Source of the DNA: JACQAP01 sp035548375
Lineage (GTDB): Bacteria; Pseudomonadota; Gammaproteobacteria; Burkholderiales; JACQAP01
Reading direction: 5' to 3'
DNA: 64,000 nt
Assembly (NCBI GenBank): GCA_035548375.1
Contig: DASZTG010000036.1
Coordinates: forward strand, 12,569-76,568
Both the position numbers and the translations under genes were made by a program. Numbering within the stretch: position 1 is the stretch's first letter; the number at the start of each line of letters is the position of its first letter. A model generated the notes under the pieces. The model worked only from the letters and a program-made list of their open reading frames with translations. It did no database searches and had not been told where the DNA came from. Below, one piece after another: positions 35,501-43,021 of this stretch.

Positions 35501-36511
35501 TTTGCAGAGGGGGGCCAGGCGATCGATGTCACCAATGTCGAGCAACTGCTGATTGAAGGTGGCGCGGGCAACGACACCATTAGCGGCCAGAACGGCATCG
35601 GCACGCTCACCCATCTCACGCTTGACGGAGGGGCTGGCAACGACACGTTGCGCGGCGGCGACGGCAACGACCTTCTGCTGGGTGGCGACGGCAACGATTT
35701 CGTCGACGGCAATATCGGCAGCGACACCGCGGACCTCGGTTCCGGTGACGATGTGTTCGGCTGGGATCCGGGCGACGGCAGCGATGTCGTCGAGGGTGGG
35801 AGCGGCAACGACACGGTGCAGTTCAACGGCTCCAACATAGGCGAGGACATTGCCCTTACCGCCAACGGCTCGCACGCAACGCTTGCGCGCAACGTCGCCG
35901 CCGTCACCATGGACATGCACGGCATGGAGAACGTGAACATCCACACCCTGGGCGGCGCCGATAACATCACCATCGGCGACATGACCGGCACCGACGTCAC
36001 TCACGTAGGCATCGATCTGTCAGGCTTCGACGGGGCGGCGGACAGCCAGGTGGACAACGTGACGGTCAACGGCACGGGCGGAAACGACGTCATCACGCTG
36101 ACGATGCGCGACGGCTCGCTGGTCGTGGGAGGCCTGTCCGAAGAAGTCGTCATCAAGAACTTCGACCCGAACGACATCATCCACATCGCCGGGCTGGGTG
36201 GCGACGATGTCATCGACGCGTCTGCGCTGGGCACCGACGGACCGCAGATCATGCTGGACGGCGGGGAAGGCGACGATGTCCTGCTCGGCGGCGCCGGCAA
36301 CGACGTCCTGCTCGGCGGCGCCGGCGACGACGTATTGCTGGGCGGTGCCGGCCAGGACGTGCTCGACGGCGGTCCCGGTGGCAACGTCGTGATCCAGGAC
36401 ATTGCGGCGCCGGCCACACCGGCTGCCGCCGTGCACGAATTCGCGGCGGATCCCAACGGGCCCGACCACGATCCCGTCCCGCAGGCGAATGGCGATCATT
36501 CGCTGATGTAA
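32552..36511 (+). CDS. Large modular RTX (haemolysin-type calcium-binding) secreted protein
   Basis: This 1319-residue acidic protein is full of RTX nonapeptides (GGxGxDxxx, for example GGDGNDLLLGGDGNDFVDG). Five modules start with an LGxGDDxFxWxxGDGSDVV landmark at residues 57, 271, 536, 801 and 1062. Each carries a beta-rich domain with ITMDLHGMENVNI and NITIGDLTGTDVKQV. Module spacing is 265, 265 and 261 residues for the last intervals. A dense RTX run (LLGGAGNDVLLGGAGDD) near 1250 precedes an Asp/Pro-rich tail typical of a type I signal region. There is no N-terminal signal peptide or protease motif. It is the likely substrate of the adjacent exporter and may be a surface, adhesive or biofilm protein. 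Confidence 0.9.
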   Translation: MSIYIGTNAGDTITPDLVSANVIAIGARKPSAADDLILAGNGNDVVAGGGGNDIAFLGGGDDTFIWKSGDGSDVIDGGSGNDRLAFGGSSAAENISVSAGILGLAQVTRNVGNVNMTLTSVERIDIAALDGQDKVTVNDLSNTDVKDVFVNLAGAANPAAGDGAADVVTINATAAADAINVALSGTSVVVSGLAAKTTIDNSDAIDQLVVSGGNGNDVITAGNGLATKIQLTIDGGAGNDTITGGDGADLLLGGDGNDTIIGGRGNDTAQLGAGDDTFTWNPGDGSDVVEGNAGNDTLQFNGANVGENMTLAANGSHAVLTRDVAAITMDLHGMEIVNVTALGGVDNITIGNLAGTGVKQVNIDLAAAGGGDDGSVDTVTVAGATTDDAFAFTVPTTGPAILKGLGGEQIAVDHMGVGDRVVMDGAAGNDTVTANGTGADDVIGIARDGANSIAIFSGNGTGPVIDITNVEHLLIQGGAGNDTITGQNGIGALTQLTIDGGAGDDRILGGDGNDLLLGGDGNDFVDGNIGSDTANLGAGDDVFGWDPGDGSDVVEGGSGNDTLQFNGSNAAENIALSANGSHAVLTRNVANITMDLHGMENVNIRALGSADNIVIGDLTGTDVKQVNIDLAAFDGTDDGAIDTVTIAGSATDDAFAFTVPTAGPVIVQSLGGQQVAVDHMGVGDRVVFDGATGNDSVTASGTSGDDVIGIARDGTNSIAIFSGSGTGPVIDITNIEHLLIQGGAGNDTITGQNGIGALTQLTIEGGAGDDRILGGDGNDLLLGGDGNDFVDGNIGSDTADLGAGDDVFGWDPGDGSDVVEGGSGNDTLQFNGSNAAENMLLSANGSHAVLTRDVAAITMDLHGIENVNIRALGSADNITIGDLTGTDVKQVHVDLAAFDGTDDGAADTVTVGYTAGDDAIKLDMHAGPAVVNALGGVQVSVDNMGVGDHFVIDGGAGNDSVTASGTGGDDAIGVARNGANVAVFAEGGQAIDVTNVEQLLIEGGAGNDTISGQNGIGTLTHLTLDGGAGNDTLRGGDGNDLLLGGDGNDFVDGNIGSDTADLGSGDDVFGWDPGDGSDVVEGGSGNDTVQFNGSNIGEDIALTANGSHATLARNVAAVTMDMHGMENVNIHTLGGADNITIGDMTGTDVTHVGIDLSGFDGAADSQVDNVTVNGTGGNDVITLTMRDGSLVVGGLSEEVVIKNFDPNDIIHIAGLGGDDVIDASALGTDGPQIMLDGGEGDDVLLGGAGNDVLLGGAGDDVLLGGAGQDVLDGGPGGNVVIQDIAAPATPAAAVHEFAADPNGPDHDPVPQANGDHSLM
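33362..36005 (+). repeat. Intragenic tandem duplication of about 795-bp RTX modules
   Basis: The same coding block begins at 33362, 34157, 34952 and 35735, giving periods of 795, 795 and 783 bp. The middle copies share long near-identical DNA stretches, for example around 34090-34320 and 34885-35110. This indicates recent tandem duplication and scope for recombination. Confidence 0.8.
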
Positions 36512-36561
36512 GCAACACCTGCAGGAAGACGGGCCGCGAATCGCGCGGACCATTGCGAGAG

Positions 36562-36591
36562 CCGGCGGGCGACTACTTCAGCGTCCGCCGG
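36562..36591. terminator. Hairpin between the convergent RTX and GFA genes
   Basis: CCGGCGGGCG pairs with CGTCCGCCGG (one mismatch) across a 10-nt loop, between two convergent genes. No T run follows. Confidence 0.4.
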
Positions 36592-36612
36592 ATTCGCTGA
36601 CAGCCATTCTCG

Positions 36613-37032
36613 CTATACCGGCGCGCCCATCTGGAAACATTGGGCGTCCACCGGGATCATCGTGGACTTCTGCGCGGAACGCACCCAGATGTGCTTGCGC
36701 ACCTGCACCCAGTCCGGATCGTCGAGCGTACCGCCCGAAATTCCTATGGCACCGGGACGGCGCTCCGCCGTCCAGGACACTGTGGTACCGCAGCGGGCAC
36801 AGAATTGCATGCGAAGCCAGCGCTGACTCTCGTCTGAATGATGCACGTAGAGCTTCAGCGGCCCGCCGGAGAACCCGACCTGCCCGGCGTTGAAGAACAC
36901 CGGCTGCGAAAACGCGCTGCCCGTGCGCCGCTGGCAGAACCTGCAATGGCATACCGTCGCCGCGATCGGATCGCCGTGAATCCGGTAACGCACCGAGCCG
37001 CAGACGCATCCCCCTTCGTGGATTTGGTCCAT
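36613..37032 (-). CDS. GFA-family (CENP-V/formaldehyde-activating-like) zinc protein
   Basis: This 139-residue protein has the GFA cysteine pattern GGCVCGSVRYRI, CHCRFCQRRTGSAF and CARCGTT, expected to bind zinc. The family includes glutathione-dependent formaldehyde-activating enzyme and many proteins of unknown role. AAGGGGG lies at the right distance from ATG 37032. A GTG six nt earlier is an alternative. It is a single gene. Confidence 0.85.
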   Translation of the reverse strand: MDQIHEGGCVCGSVRYRIHGDPIAATVCHCRFCQRRTGSAFSQPVFFNAGQVGFSGGPLKLYVHHSDESQRWLRMQFCARCGTTVSWTAERRPGAIGISGGTLDDPDWVQVRKHIWVRSAQKSTMIPVDAQCFQMGAPV

Positions 37033-37213
37033 GGTCACCCCCTTCCCCTCTTGGCGGCCATCTTAGGCCTCATGGATTTCGAAATGCAACTGGCCCAGCC
37101 GTCCGGCATTTGAGGCGCCCGGTCGCGTGGATGCAATCCGCATAGTCCGAGCCGGTGACGGAGGGCCCGATCTTCCGGCTCCGCCGCCGACGGGTCGTCC
37201 AGATAGTGGGTTT

Positions 37214-37219
37214 TATAAT
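37214..37219 (+). promoter_or_regulatory. Perfect -10 hexamer before an SDR gene
   Basis: TATAAT lies 30 bp before ATG 37249 in a GC-rich background. No good -35 is seen at 16-18 bp, so an activator-dependent promoter is possible. Confidence 0.4.
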
Positions 37220-37248
37220 TGGCGATTCGAATTTCTCCTGGAGCACAA

Positions 37249-38013
37249 ATGTCGCGAGTCATCGTCATCACCGGCGCAAGCGAAGGTATCGGTGCGCTGT
37301 TGGCAAGACGCCTGGGAGCGAAAGGCGACTCCCTGGTTCTCGGGGCGCGCCGCCTCGACAGGCTGGAACAGGTCGCGAAGGAAACGGGAAGCAGCGCGCT
37401 GGCAGTGCCGACCGATGTCACGAAACGCGCCGAGATCGATCGCTTGCGCGACGCCGCGTTGCAGCGCTTCGGTCACATTGACGTGTGGGTCAACAACGCC
37501 GGCCGGGGAATCGGCCTTCGCGTCATGGAGTTCACCGAGGAAAACCTGGATGAAATGCTGGCGGTGAACCTGAAGTCCGCGTGGTACGGCATGCAAGCGG
37601 TGATCCCGCATTTCCAGGCGCGCCGCAGGGGGCATCTCGTCAATATCTCCTCCGTGCTGGCGCGCGTGCCGCTTGTTTCCGCCCGTTCAGCATACAGCGC
37701 CGCCAAGGCTGCCTTGAACGCCTTGACGGCGAACCTGCGCATGGACCTGCGTGCCGAATACCCGGATATCCATGTGTCGCTGGTCATGCCCGGCCCGGTT
37801 GCCACCGAATTCCATAACAACGCGCTCGGCGGCACGCCCGCCGGGCGCGGCATCGAGATGCAATCGACGGAACAGGTGGTCGAGGTGCTGGAACAGGTAA
37901 TCGATCGCCCGGTCTCCGAGGCTTACACCAACCCCTCTGCAACGGGGCTGGTGCGTAACTATTACCAGGATGTTGCGGCTTTCGAAGAGGGTTTGGCCGC
38001 GAGAACCACGTAG
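37249..38013 (+). CDS. Short-chain dehydrogenase/reductase
   Basis: This 254-residue classical SDR has the cofactor loop TGASEGIG (9-16), NNAGRG, a catalytic Ser in ISSVLAR and YSAAK. RR in LGARRLDRL suggests a preference for NADP(H). CTGGAG precedes ATG 37249. The substrate is unknown. It is followed after 76 bp by a Dps gene on the same strand. Confidence 0.88.
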   Translation: MSRVIVITGASEGIGALLARRLGAKGDSLVLGARRLDRLEQVAKETGSSALAVPTDVTKRAEIDRLRDAALQRFGHIDVWVNNAGRGIGLRVMEFTEENLDEMLAVNLKSAWYGMQAVIPHFQARRRGHLVNISSVLARVPLVSARSAYSAAKAALNALTANLRMDLRAEYPDIHVSLVMPGPVATEFHNNALGGTPAGRGIEMQSTEQVVEVLEQVIDRPVSEAYTNPSATGLVRNYYQDVAAFEEGLAARTT

Positions 38014-38089
38014 GCAGCCCGTTTCGGCTTGCCTGTCACGGGCACTGCGGGAACAATGGCCGGGTTCAACCAACCTGAAGGACGACCCC

Positions 38090-38647
38090 ATGAAAAAGAA
38101 GGCCGCTGCAAAGAGCATCGACAAGAAGGACCTCGCCTCCCGGCGTCGTGCGCCGCTGGCCACGCCTACGGACCTGAAAGCCGCCGCGACGCGCGACGTC
38201 TCCGGATCGATGAACGCGATCCTGGCCGACGTCTATGCGTTGTATTTCAAGACCAAGAACTTCCACTGGCATGTGAGCGGTCCCCATTTCCGCGACTACC
38301 ATTTGTTGCTGGACGACCAGGCCACGCAGCTCTTTGCCATGACGGACCCGATCGCCGAGCGCATCCGCAAGCTGGGCGGCTCCACATTACGCTCGATCGG
38401 CCAGATCTCCCGCACCCAGCGTGTGCTCGACAACGACGCGGAATACGTCGAGCCGCTCGACATGCTCGCCGAGTTGCGCGAAGACAACAAGGACCTGGCA
38501 GCGCGCCTGCGCGAGGTTCACAACGTCTGCGACGACCACCGCGACGTGGCGACGGCGAGCCTGATCGAGGTCTGGATTGACGAAACCGAGCAGCGCACCT
38601 GGTTCCTGTTCGAGGCCAGCCGGCACGGGGACGCGACCGGGCATTGA
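38090..38647 (+). CDS. Dps-like DNA-protection/ferritin protein
   Basis: This 185-residue ferritin-superfamily protein has a lysine-rich N-terminal tail (MKKKAAAKSIDKKDLASRRR) suited to DNA binding. The Dps ferroxidase signature is FHWHVSGPHFRDYHLLLDDQATQ near residues 61-83, with a C-terminal LIEVWIDETEQRTWFL. Dps proteins oxidise and store iron and shield DNA under starvation or peroxide stress. AAGGACG precedes ATG 38090. Confidence 0.93.
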   Translation: MKKKAAAKSIDKKDLASRRRAPLATPTDLKAAATRDVSGSMNAILADVYALYFKTKNFHWHVSGPHFRDYHLLLDDQATQLFAMTDPIAERIRKLGGSTLRSIGQISRTQRVLDNDAEYVEPLDMLAELREDNKDLAARLREVHNVCDDHRDVATASLIEVWIDETEQRTWFLFEASRHGDATGH

Positions 38648-38664
38648 ATGACGCGCGAAACGAT

Positions 38665-38695
38665 CGGGAGCCGAAGCGTCAATGCTTCGCTCCCG
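38665..38695. terminator. Strong hairpin between convergent dps and VOC genes
   Basis: CGGGAGCCGAAGC pairs with GCTTCGCTCCCG with a single bulge over a 6-nt loop, between two convergent stops. It could act in both directions although the T run is poor. Confidence 0.6.
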
Positions 38696-38706
38696 CCTTC
38701 GGTAAC

Positions 38707-39069
38707 CTATTTCAGGTAAACCGCCTCGACGTTATTGCCGTCTGGATCGATCAGGAAAGCAGCGTAGTAGTCCGGGCTGTAATCGATCCGTAAGCCCGGC
38801 GTGCCGTTGTCGCGCCCGCCGGCCTTGAGGCCCTCCGCGTAGAACGCATCGACTGCGGCGCGGTTCTTCGCGCGCAGCGCGATGTGCACGCCAGGGCCGC
38901 CCGCATTCGTCGCGGCATAGAGCCAGAGTCCTGGTTCGCCTTTCGGACCGAGTCCCGCGTAAGTCGCTTCCTTCGTCGCGATGACATGGCCCAAGGGGGC
39001 GAGCGCCGCCGAGTAGAAGCGAACCGCGGCGTCCAGGTTCTTTACTTTCAATCCAATGTGGTCGTACAT
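38707..39069 (-). CDS. VOC (glyoxalase/bleomycin resistance) family protein
   Basis: This 120-residue protein is one complete vicinal-oxygen-chelate unit: MYDHIGLKVKNLDAAVRFYSAAL at the start and DYYAAFLIDPDGNNVEAVYLK at the end, with metal-ligand positions His4 and Glu near the C terminus. GAGGAGATAG precedes the ATG. It follows an AraC-type regulator gene by 30 bp on the same strand and may be its target. Confidence 0.88.
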   Translation of the reverse strand: MYDHIGLKVKNLDAAVRFYSAALAPLGHVIATKEATYAGLGPKGEPGLWLYAATNAGGPGVHIALRAKNRAAVDAFYAEGLKAGGRDNGTPGLRIDYSPDYYAAFLIDPDGNNVEAVYLK

Positions 39070-39099
39070 GACTATCTCCTCGAGGGCGAGGAGATCATG

Positions 39100-39936
39100 C
39101 TAGGCCAATGCGGCGAAGCGCTCTTGGAAAATCTTGCGATCGCCCCGGGCAGCCTTGCGAAAATTTCGCGGCGACATGCCGGCGGCGCGGTGAAAGGTGC
39201 GCACGAAATTCGAAAGGTCGGCGAAGCCGACGTCCAGGGCGATGTCGGTGATCGACTGCCGATCGTCGGTCAAGAGTCGTGCGGCATGCCGCAGGCGCGA
39301 ACGCACGAGGTACTGGTGCGGCGTCACGCCAATGACCTTGCCAAACAGGCGCAGGAAATGGAAGGCGCTCAGGCCCGCGTGCCGGGCGGCACGCCCGAGA
39401 TCGATGTCCTCGTGCGCGTGCTCGTCCAGCCACAGCGCGGCCTCGACCGCGCGCCGCCGATCGATCCGGCCGGGAACACACGCGGGCCGCCGAACCCCCG
39501 TCAGGCGCGCATAGCGCGCCGGAAACATCCAGCCCAGTTCGTCGAGGCCGACGTCGCTGCGACCCTCGGCCACGGCTTGCGCAAGCTCGCCCATGACCAT
39601 CATTTCCGGCAGCGGCGGCAGCGCCCCGCTCTCGATAGCGGCAAGGCCCGCCGCCTGCGCGGCTTCCTCGTCCAGGTGGAAGGCAAGGCATTCGTCGCCG
39701 CCTACATGGTGTTCGTGCGTGCAAATGAATTCGTCGCCGGGGCGGCCGACCAGTACCGATCCCGCGACCAGCTCGTAACTGCGCCCGCGCGCGCGATAGC
39801 CGAAGCTGCCGCGGCGCACGTAGGCCACCGCGAAATCGCGATGGGCTTCGGCGAAAGGCTTCGCGCCCGGACCCGCGGTACAGCGACAGTCAACGATGGA
39901 AACCGGCCCGGCCTTCAATTCCGTCCTGTTCAGCAT
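39100..39936 (-). CDS. AraC-family transcriptional regulator
   Basis: This 278-residue protein has an N-terminal cupin-like sensing domain and a C-terminal AraC DNA-binding domain with two helix-turn-helix units (DLGRAARHAGLSAFHFLRLFGKVIGVTPHQYL and SITDIALDVGFADLSNFVRTFHRAAGMSPRNF). It is divergent from an ArsR-type gene and upstream of a VOC gene. The ligand is unknown. Confidence 0.9.
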   Translation of the reverse strand: MLNRTELKAGPVSIVDCRCTAGPGAKPFAEAHRDFAVAYVRRGSFGYRARGRSYELVAGSVLVGRPGDEFICTHEHHVGGDECLAFHLDEEAAQAAGLAAIESGALPPLPEMMVMGELAQAVAEGRSDVGLDELGWMFPARYARLTGVRRPACVPGRIDRRRAVEAALWLDEHAHEDIDLGRAARHAGLSAFHFLRLFGKVIGVTPHQYLVRSRLRHAARLLTDDRQSITDIALDVGFADLSNFVRTFHRAAGMSPRNFRKAARGDRKIFQERFAALA

Positions 39937-39981
39937 GCGTCCAGTCTACGACCGGCGGCGCGCTCCGGCAAACGCTGTCAT

Positions 39982-40037
39982 TAAACCGAATGGTTGACAA
40001 ATGGACGCGGACCGACAATACTCAACCTTATGGTTGA
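39982..40037. promoter_or_regulatory. Twin operator-like inverted repeats flanking the ArsR promoter
   Basis: TAAACC-GAAT-GGTTGA (39982-39997) and TCAACC-TTAT-GGTTGA (40022-40037) have the same dyad and start 40 bp apart. One overlaps the -35 box and the other the start codon. This is the arrangement expected for autorepression by the dimeric ArsR-type regulator encoded at 40030. Confidence 0.6.
39994..40022 (+). promoter_or_regulatory. Sigma70-type promoter giving a probable leaderless ArsR transcript
   Basis: TTGACA (39994-39999), a 17-bp spacer and AATACT (40017-40022). Transcription would start about 40029, at the ATG at 40030. No ribosome-binding site is present. Confidence 0.65.
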
Positions 40038-40380
40038 CTTATCGAGTTCCCGCAACAATCCGCAGCGCCTGGACCGAGTGTTCCAGGCGCTGGCCGATCC
40101 GACGCGCCGGCAAATGCTGCGCAGCCTGGCTTCCAGGGAAAGCACCGTGGGCGAGCTCGCGGCGCCCTTCCGGATTTCGCTCGCGGCAGCGTCCAAGCAC
40201 GTCAAGGTGCTGGAGCGCGCAGGCCTGGTTCGGCGCACGGTGCAGGGCCGCACGCATTTCTGCCGGCTCGACCCGAAACCGCTGGCCGGCGCCCACGACT
40301 GGCTGAAATTCTACGAACGTTTCTGGGGCGAGAAACTCGACGCGCTGGAAGCCTTGCTGCGCCATCCCGACAAGGAGTGA
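40030..40380 (+). CDS. ArsR-family winged-helix regulator
   Basis: This 116-residue protein has the ArsR fold with RVFQALADPTRRQMLRSLASRESTVGEL and the recognition helix ISLAAASKHVKVLERAGLV. It lacks the CVC metal motif and belongs to the group paired with SRPBCC proteins. The next gene begins 3 nt after its stop. ATG 40030 is chosen because the promoter would place the transcript start on it. An upstream in-frame start at 39994 lies in the -35 box. Confidence 0.9.
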   Translation: MVDLSSSRNNPQRLDRVFQALADPTRRQMLRSLASRESTVGELAAPFRISLAAASKHVKVLERAGLVRRTVQGRTHFCRLDPKPLAGAHDWLKFYERFWGEKLDALEALLRHPDKE

Positions 40381-40383
40381 AAC

Positions 40384-40911
40384 ATGAATGACGAGTATGG
40401 AGTCGTCACCGAGCCCGCGACGTTTCGCATCGAGCGCCTGCTGCCCGGCCCGATCGAACGCGTATGGGCCTTCTGCACGGAATCGGAAAAGCGCGGCAAA
40501 TGGTTTGCCGCCGGGCCGCTGGAACTCAAGGTCGGCGGCAGGGGCCGGTGGATCGCCGAAAATTCAAAGCTATCGCCCACGCCCGACCTGGCCGAATTCC
40601 GCAACGACATGAAAGTCCCGCTCGATGTGACCGTGCTGGACATCGATCCCCCACGGCTGCTGGTCATGCAGTGGAACGCGAAGGGCAATGAAACCGAAGT
40701 GACCTTCGAACTCGAAGCCCGCGGCGACAACGTCTTGCTGGTCGTCACGCACAGCCGCGTGACGGACCCCGCATTGCTCCTCGGAATCGCCGGCGGCTGG
40801 CACGTGCACCTCGGCATCTTGCTCGATCTTTTCCACGGCCGCGCCATCCCGCCATTCTGGTCCACGCATGCAAGGATGGTGAAGGAGTATGAGGCAAGGA
40901 TAAATGCGTGA
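40384..40911 (+). CDS. SRPBCC (AHSA1-like) domain protein
   Basis: This 175-residue protein has the START/AHSA1 fold with FRIERLLPGPIERVWAFCTESEKRGKWFA and a C-terminal GGWHVHLGILLDLF. AAGGAGTGAAAC at the end of the ArsR gene provides its ribosome-binding site. ArsR-SRPBCC pairs are common. The domain binds hydrophobic ligands, but the ligand here is unknown. Confidence 0.9.
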   Translation: MNDEYGVVTEPATFRIERLLPGPIERVWAFCTESEKRGKWFAAGPLELKVGGRGRWIAENSKLSPTPDLAEFRNDMKVPLDVTVLDIDPPRLLVMQWNAKGNETEVTFELEARGDNVLLVVTHSRVTDPALLLGIAGGWHVHLGILLDLFHGRAIPPFWSTHARMVKEYEARINA

Positions 40912-41017
40912 AGGTGTGAATGGGTGAAGGGGAAAGAGGAAGGGAAAAGGGGGAAGGGTAAAAGCCCTGGGGCAACGGCCTCTACCCTTCGCGCCTTCAC
41001 TCATTCACGCTTTTTTC
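40906..41017 (+). terminator. Inverted purine-rich element ending in a T run
   Basis: GCGTGAA...TGAATGGGTGAAGG (from 40906) pairs with CCTTCACTCATTCACGC (40994-41010), and CTTTTTT follows at once (41010-41016). It is related to the element at 11791-11886. Directly after the SRPBCC stop it looks like an intrinsic terminator made from a dispersed repeat. Confidence 0.6.
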
Positions 41018-41088
41018 GCGCCGCAATTTTCTCCAAGTCCACATCTGCTTCCGCCGGCAGAATGCTTTCCGGCACAAGGAGGCCGGAC

Positions 41089-41610
41089 ATGGACAACTCG
41101 CTACAACACAACCTGCACGCCGACGGCCCCGCAGCCGATCGCGCGGGGAAAATGATGCTGTACGGCCAGTTCGTCGGGTCCTGGGACGGCAGGCTGCGCT
41201 ATCTCGACGCGGAAGGCGTGCGTCGCGAAACCACCGCGGAAGTGCATTTCGGCTGGGTGCTGGAGGGCCGTGCGGTTCAGGACGTCTGGATTGCGCCATC
41301 GCGCATCGGACGCAAGCCGGATGATCGGCTGCTCATGCACGGCTCGACGTTCCGCATCTACGATCCGCAAAACGATATCTGGCACATTACCTGGCTGGAT
41401 CCGGTCAAGCAGTTACGCAACACAATGACCGGCCAAGCAGTCGGCAACGACATCGTGCAGGAATACCGCGCTAACGACGGCCGGCGCATCCAGTGGACGT
41501 TCACCGAAATCACGCCGGATTCCTTCCATTGGACCAACCGCGACTCGGCCGACGGCGGTGGGAGCTGGATGGTGCGCGGGGAGTTTTTCCTCAAACGACG
41601 CGCGAACTAG
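41089..41610 (+). CDS. Hypothetical lipocalin-like (DUF1579-type) protein
   Basis: This 173-residue cytoplasmic-looking protein has FVGSWDGRLRYLDAEG, STFRIYDPQNDIWHITWLDP and WTFTEITPDSFHWTNRDS, a beta-rich pattern seen in DUF1579 and related barrel families. AAGGAGG lies 8 nt before ATG 41089. It ends 7 bp from a convergent repair gene. Function is unknown. Confidence 0.7.
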   Translation: MDNSLQHNLHADGPAADRAGKMMLYGQFVGSWDGRLRYLDAEGVRRETTAEVHFGWVLEGRAVQDVWIAPSRIGRKPDDRLLMHGSTFRIYDPQNDIWHITWLDPVKQLRNTMTGQAVGNDIVQEYRANDGRRIQWTFTEITPDSFHWTNRDSADGGGSWMVRGEFFLKRRAN

Positions 41611-41616
41611 CGTCGA

Positions 41617-42804
41617 TCAAGACTTGGGTTTCTTTGCGAGATCTGCCGCGCGCCAAAGGTACCAACTGGCAACCGATCGATACGGCTTCCACTTGATGCC
41701 CGGCTTCAACAGGTCCTTCGCCGTCGGCAGCTTGCGCTTGCGATGCAGCGCCTGGAATCCGGCGCGGATGCCGTAGTCGTCGACCGGCCAGACGTCCGGG
41801 CGCCCAAGGCGGGAGAGCAACAGCATCTCCACGGTCCAGCGGCCGATTCCGCGCACCTGCGTAAGTTTCTCGACGAGCGTTTCGTCGTCCATCTTGTGCG
41901 CCTCGGCAAGCGTGGGGATCTCGCCCGCGACCGTCCTGCGCGCGAGGTCGCGGATCGATAGCAGCTTGTTGGTCGAGAGGCCCGCGGCGCGCAGCTTCGC
42001 GTCGGACATGCGCAGCAACAGTTCTGCGTCCAGTCCTTGCGCCACTGGAAACAAGGCGACGAGACGCGCGAATATCGATGCCGCCGCCTTGCCGTTCAAC
42101 TGCTGGTAGACGATGGCTTCGGCCAGCGCCACGAAAATGCTGCGTGCCTTGCGCATCTGCATGCGAAACGGCCCGACCTCGTCCATGAGATTCGCCAGCA
42201 CGGGATCGACCGCGCGCAGGTGCGCAATCGCGACCTCGGGGTCGTAACCCAGTACGCCGTCGCCTTCGAACAAAGCGCCCTGGCCGCTTGCCAGCGCGGC
42301 TTCGATAGCCAGCATGCGCAGCTTGGTGGCGATGCCGCCGTTTGCCGAGAATCCGCCTATCCTTCCATCGGCCGCAAGCACGCGGTGGCAAGGCACGACG
42401 ATTGCAAATGGATTACGCCCGAGCGCCTGTCCCACCGCGCGCGCGGAACCCTCCGCCCCCATGCGTTTCGCGATCTCGCCGTACGAGAGCGTCTCGCCGG
42501 GCGGCACATTGCGCGCCACCTCGTACACGCGACGATGGAAAGGCGGCACGTGCTGCATGTCGAGCGCCACGACGGACAAGTCGGACGCGCGGCCAGCCAT
42601 CAATGCGACGATCTGGTCTATCGCACGCTGGACTTCGGCGGGCGGCGCCCCCTCGATCGCGGCCGCGTGCCGGCGCAGCATGCGCGAGCGCGTCTCCGAT
42701 TCCTTCGTCTCGGGCAGTTGCACGGCGACGATGCCCTGCTCGCCCCAGGCAATGCCGCAGCGGCCGACCGCCGTGTCGAACAAGGTGAATCCGTGGCTGC
42801 TCAT
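41617..42804 (-). CDS. Fusion of O6-methylguanine-DNA methyltransferase (Ogt) and AlkA-type 3-methyladenine glycosylase
   Basis: This 395-residue protein joins two alkylation-repair enzymes. Residues about 1-170 are an Ogt/MGMT unit with the methyl-acceptor motif PCHRV and the DNA-binding QALGRNPFAIV. Residues about 180-395 are an HhH-GPD glycosylase with LTQVRGIGRWTVEMLLL and catalytic Asp in WPVDDYGIR. Direct reversal of O6-methylguanine and excision of 3-methyladenine would thus be in one chain. In E. coli, Ada and AlkA are separate. The start is ATG 42804. The longer frame to 42918 lacks similarity. Confidence 0.9.
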   Translation of the reverse strand: MSSHGFTLFDTAVGRCGIAWGEQGIVAVQLPETKESETRSRMLRRHAAAIEGAPPAEVQRAIDQIVALMAGRASDLSVVALDMQHVPPFHRRVYEVARNVPPGETLSYGEIAKRMGAEGSARAVGQALGRNPFAIVVPCHRVLAADGRIGGFSANGGIATKLRMLAIEAALASGQGALFEGDGVLGYDPEVAIAHLRAVDPVLANLMDEVGPFRMQMRKARSIFVALAEAIVYQQLNGKAAASIFARLVALFPVAQGLDAELLLRMSDAKLRAAGLSTNKLLSIRDLARRTVAGEIPTLAEAHKMDDETLVEKLTQVRGIGRWTVEMLLLSRLGRPDVWPVDDYGIRAGFQALHRKRKLPTAKDLLKPGIKWKPYRSVASWYLWRAADLAKKPKS

Positions 42805-43021
42805 GGCCGCGATGCTAGCACCGGTCCGAGATACGGGAATTGGAGAAACTTGCTGCACGCCCGCCCGAGCGCGACACGGCGAAAATCGAGCAGTAGTACA
42901 GCCATCGGTTCGCCACAAAAAAGGTGTTGCGTTTTAGGGTAATCCGCGATTGTGTATGCTGCGGTTATAGGCGTGCTGATTGCGGCAACCCTCCGTCATC
43001 CGAAACAACAAGGAGATCCAG

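Noticed and set aside
34280..36004. Long minus-strand frames (up to 574 codons) inside the RTX gene
   Set aside because: They mirror the repetitive, GC-biased RTX codons and have no recognisable domains or starts.
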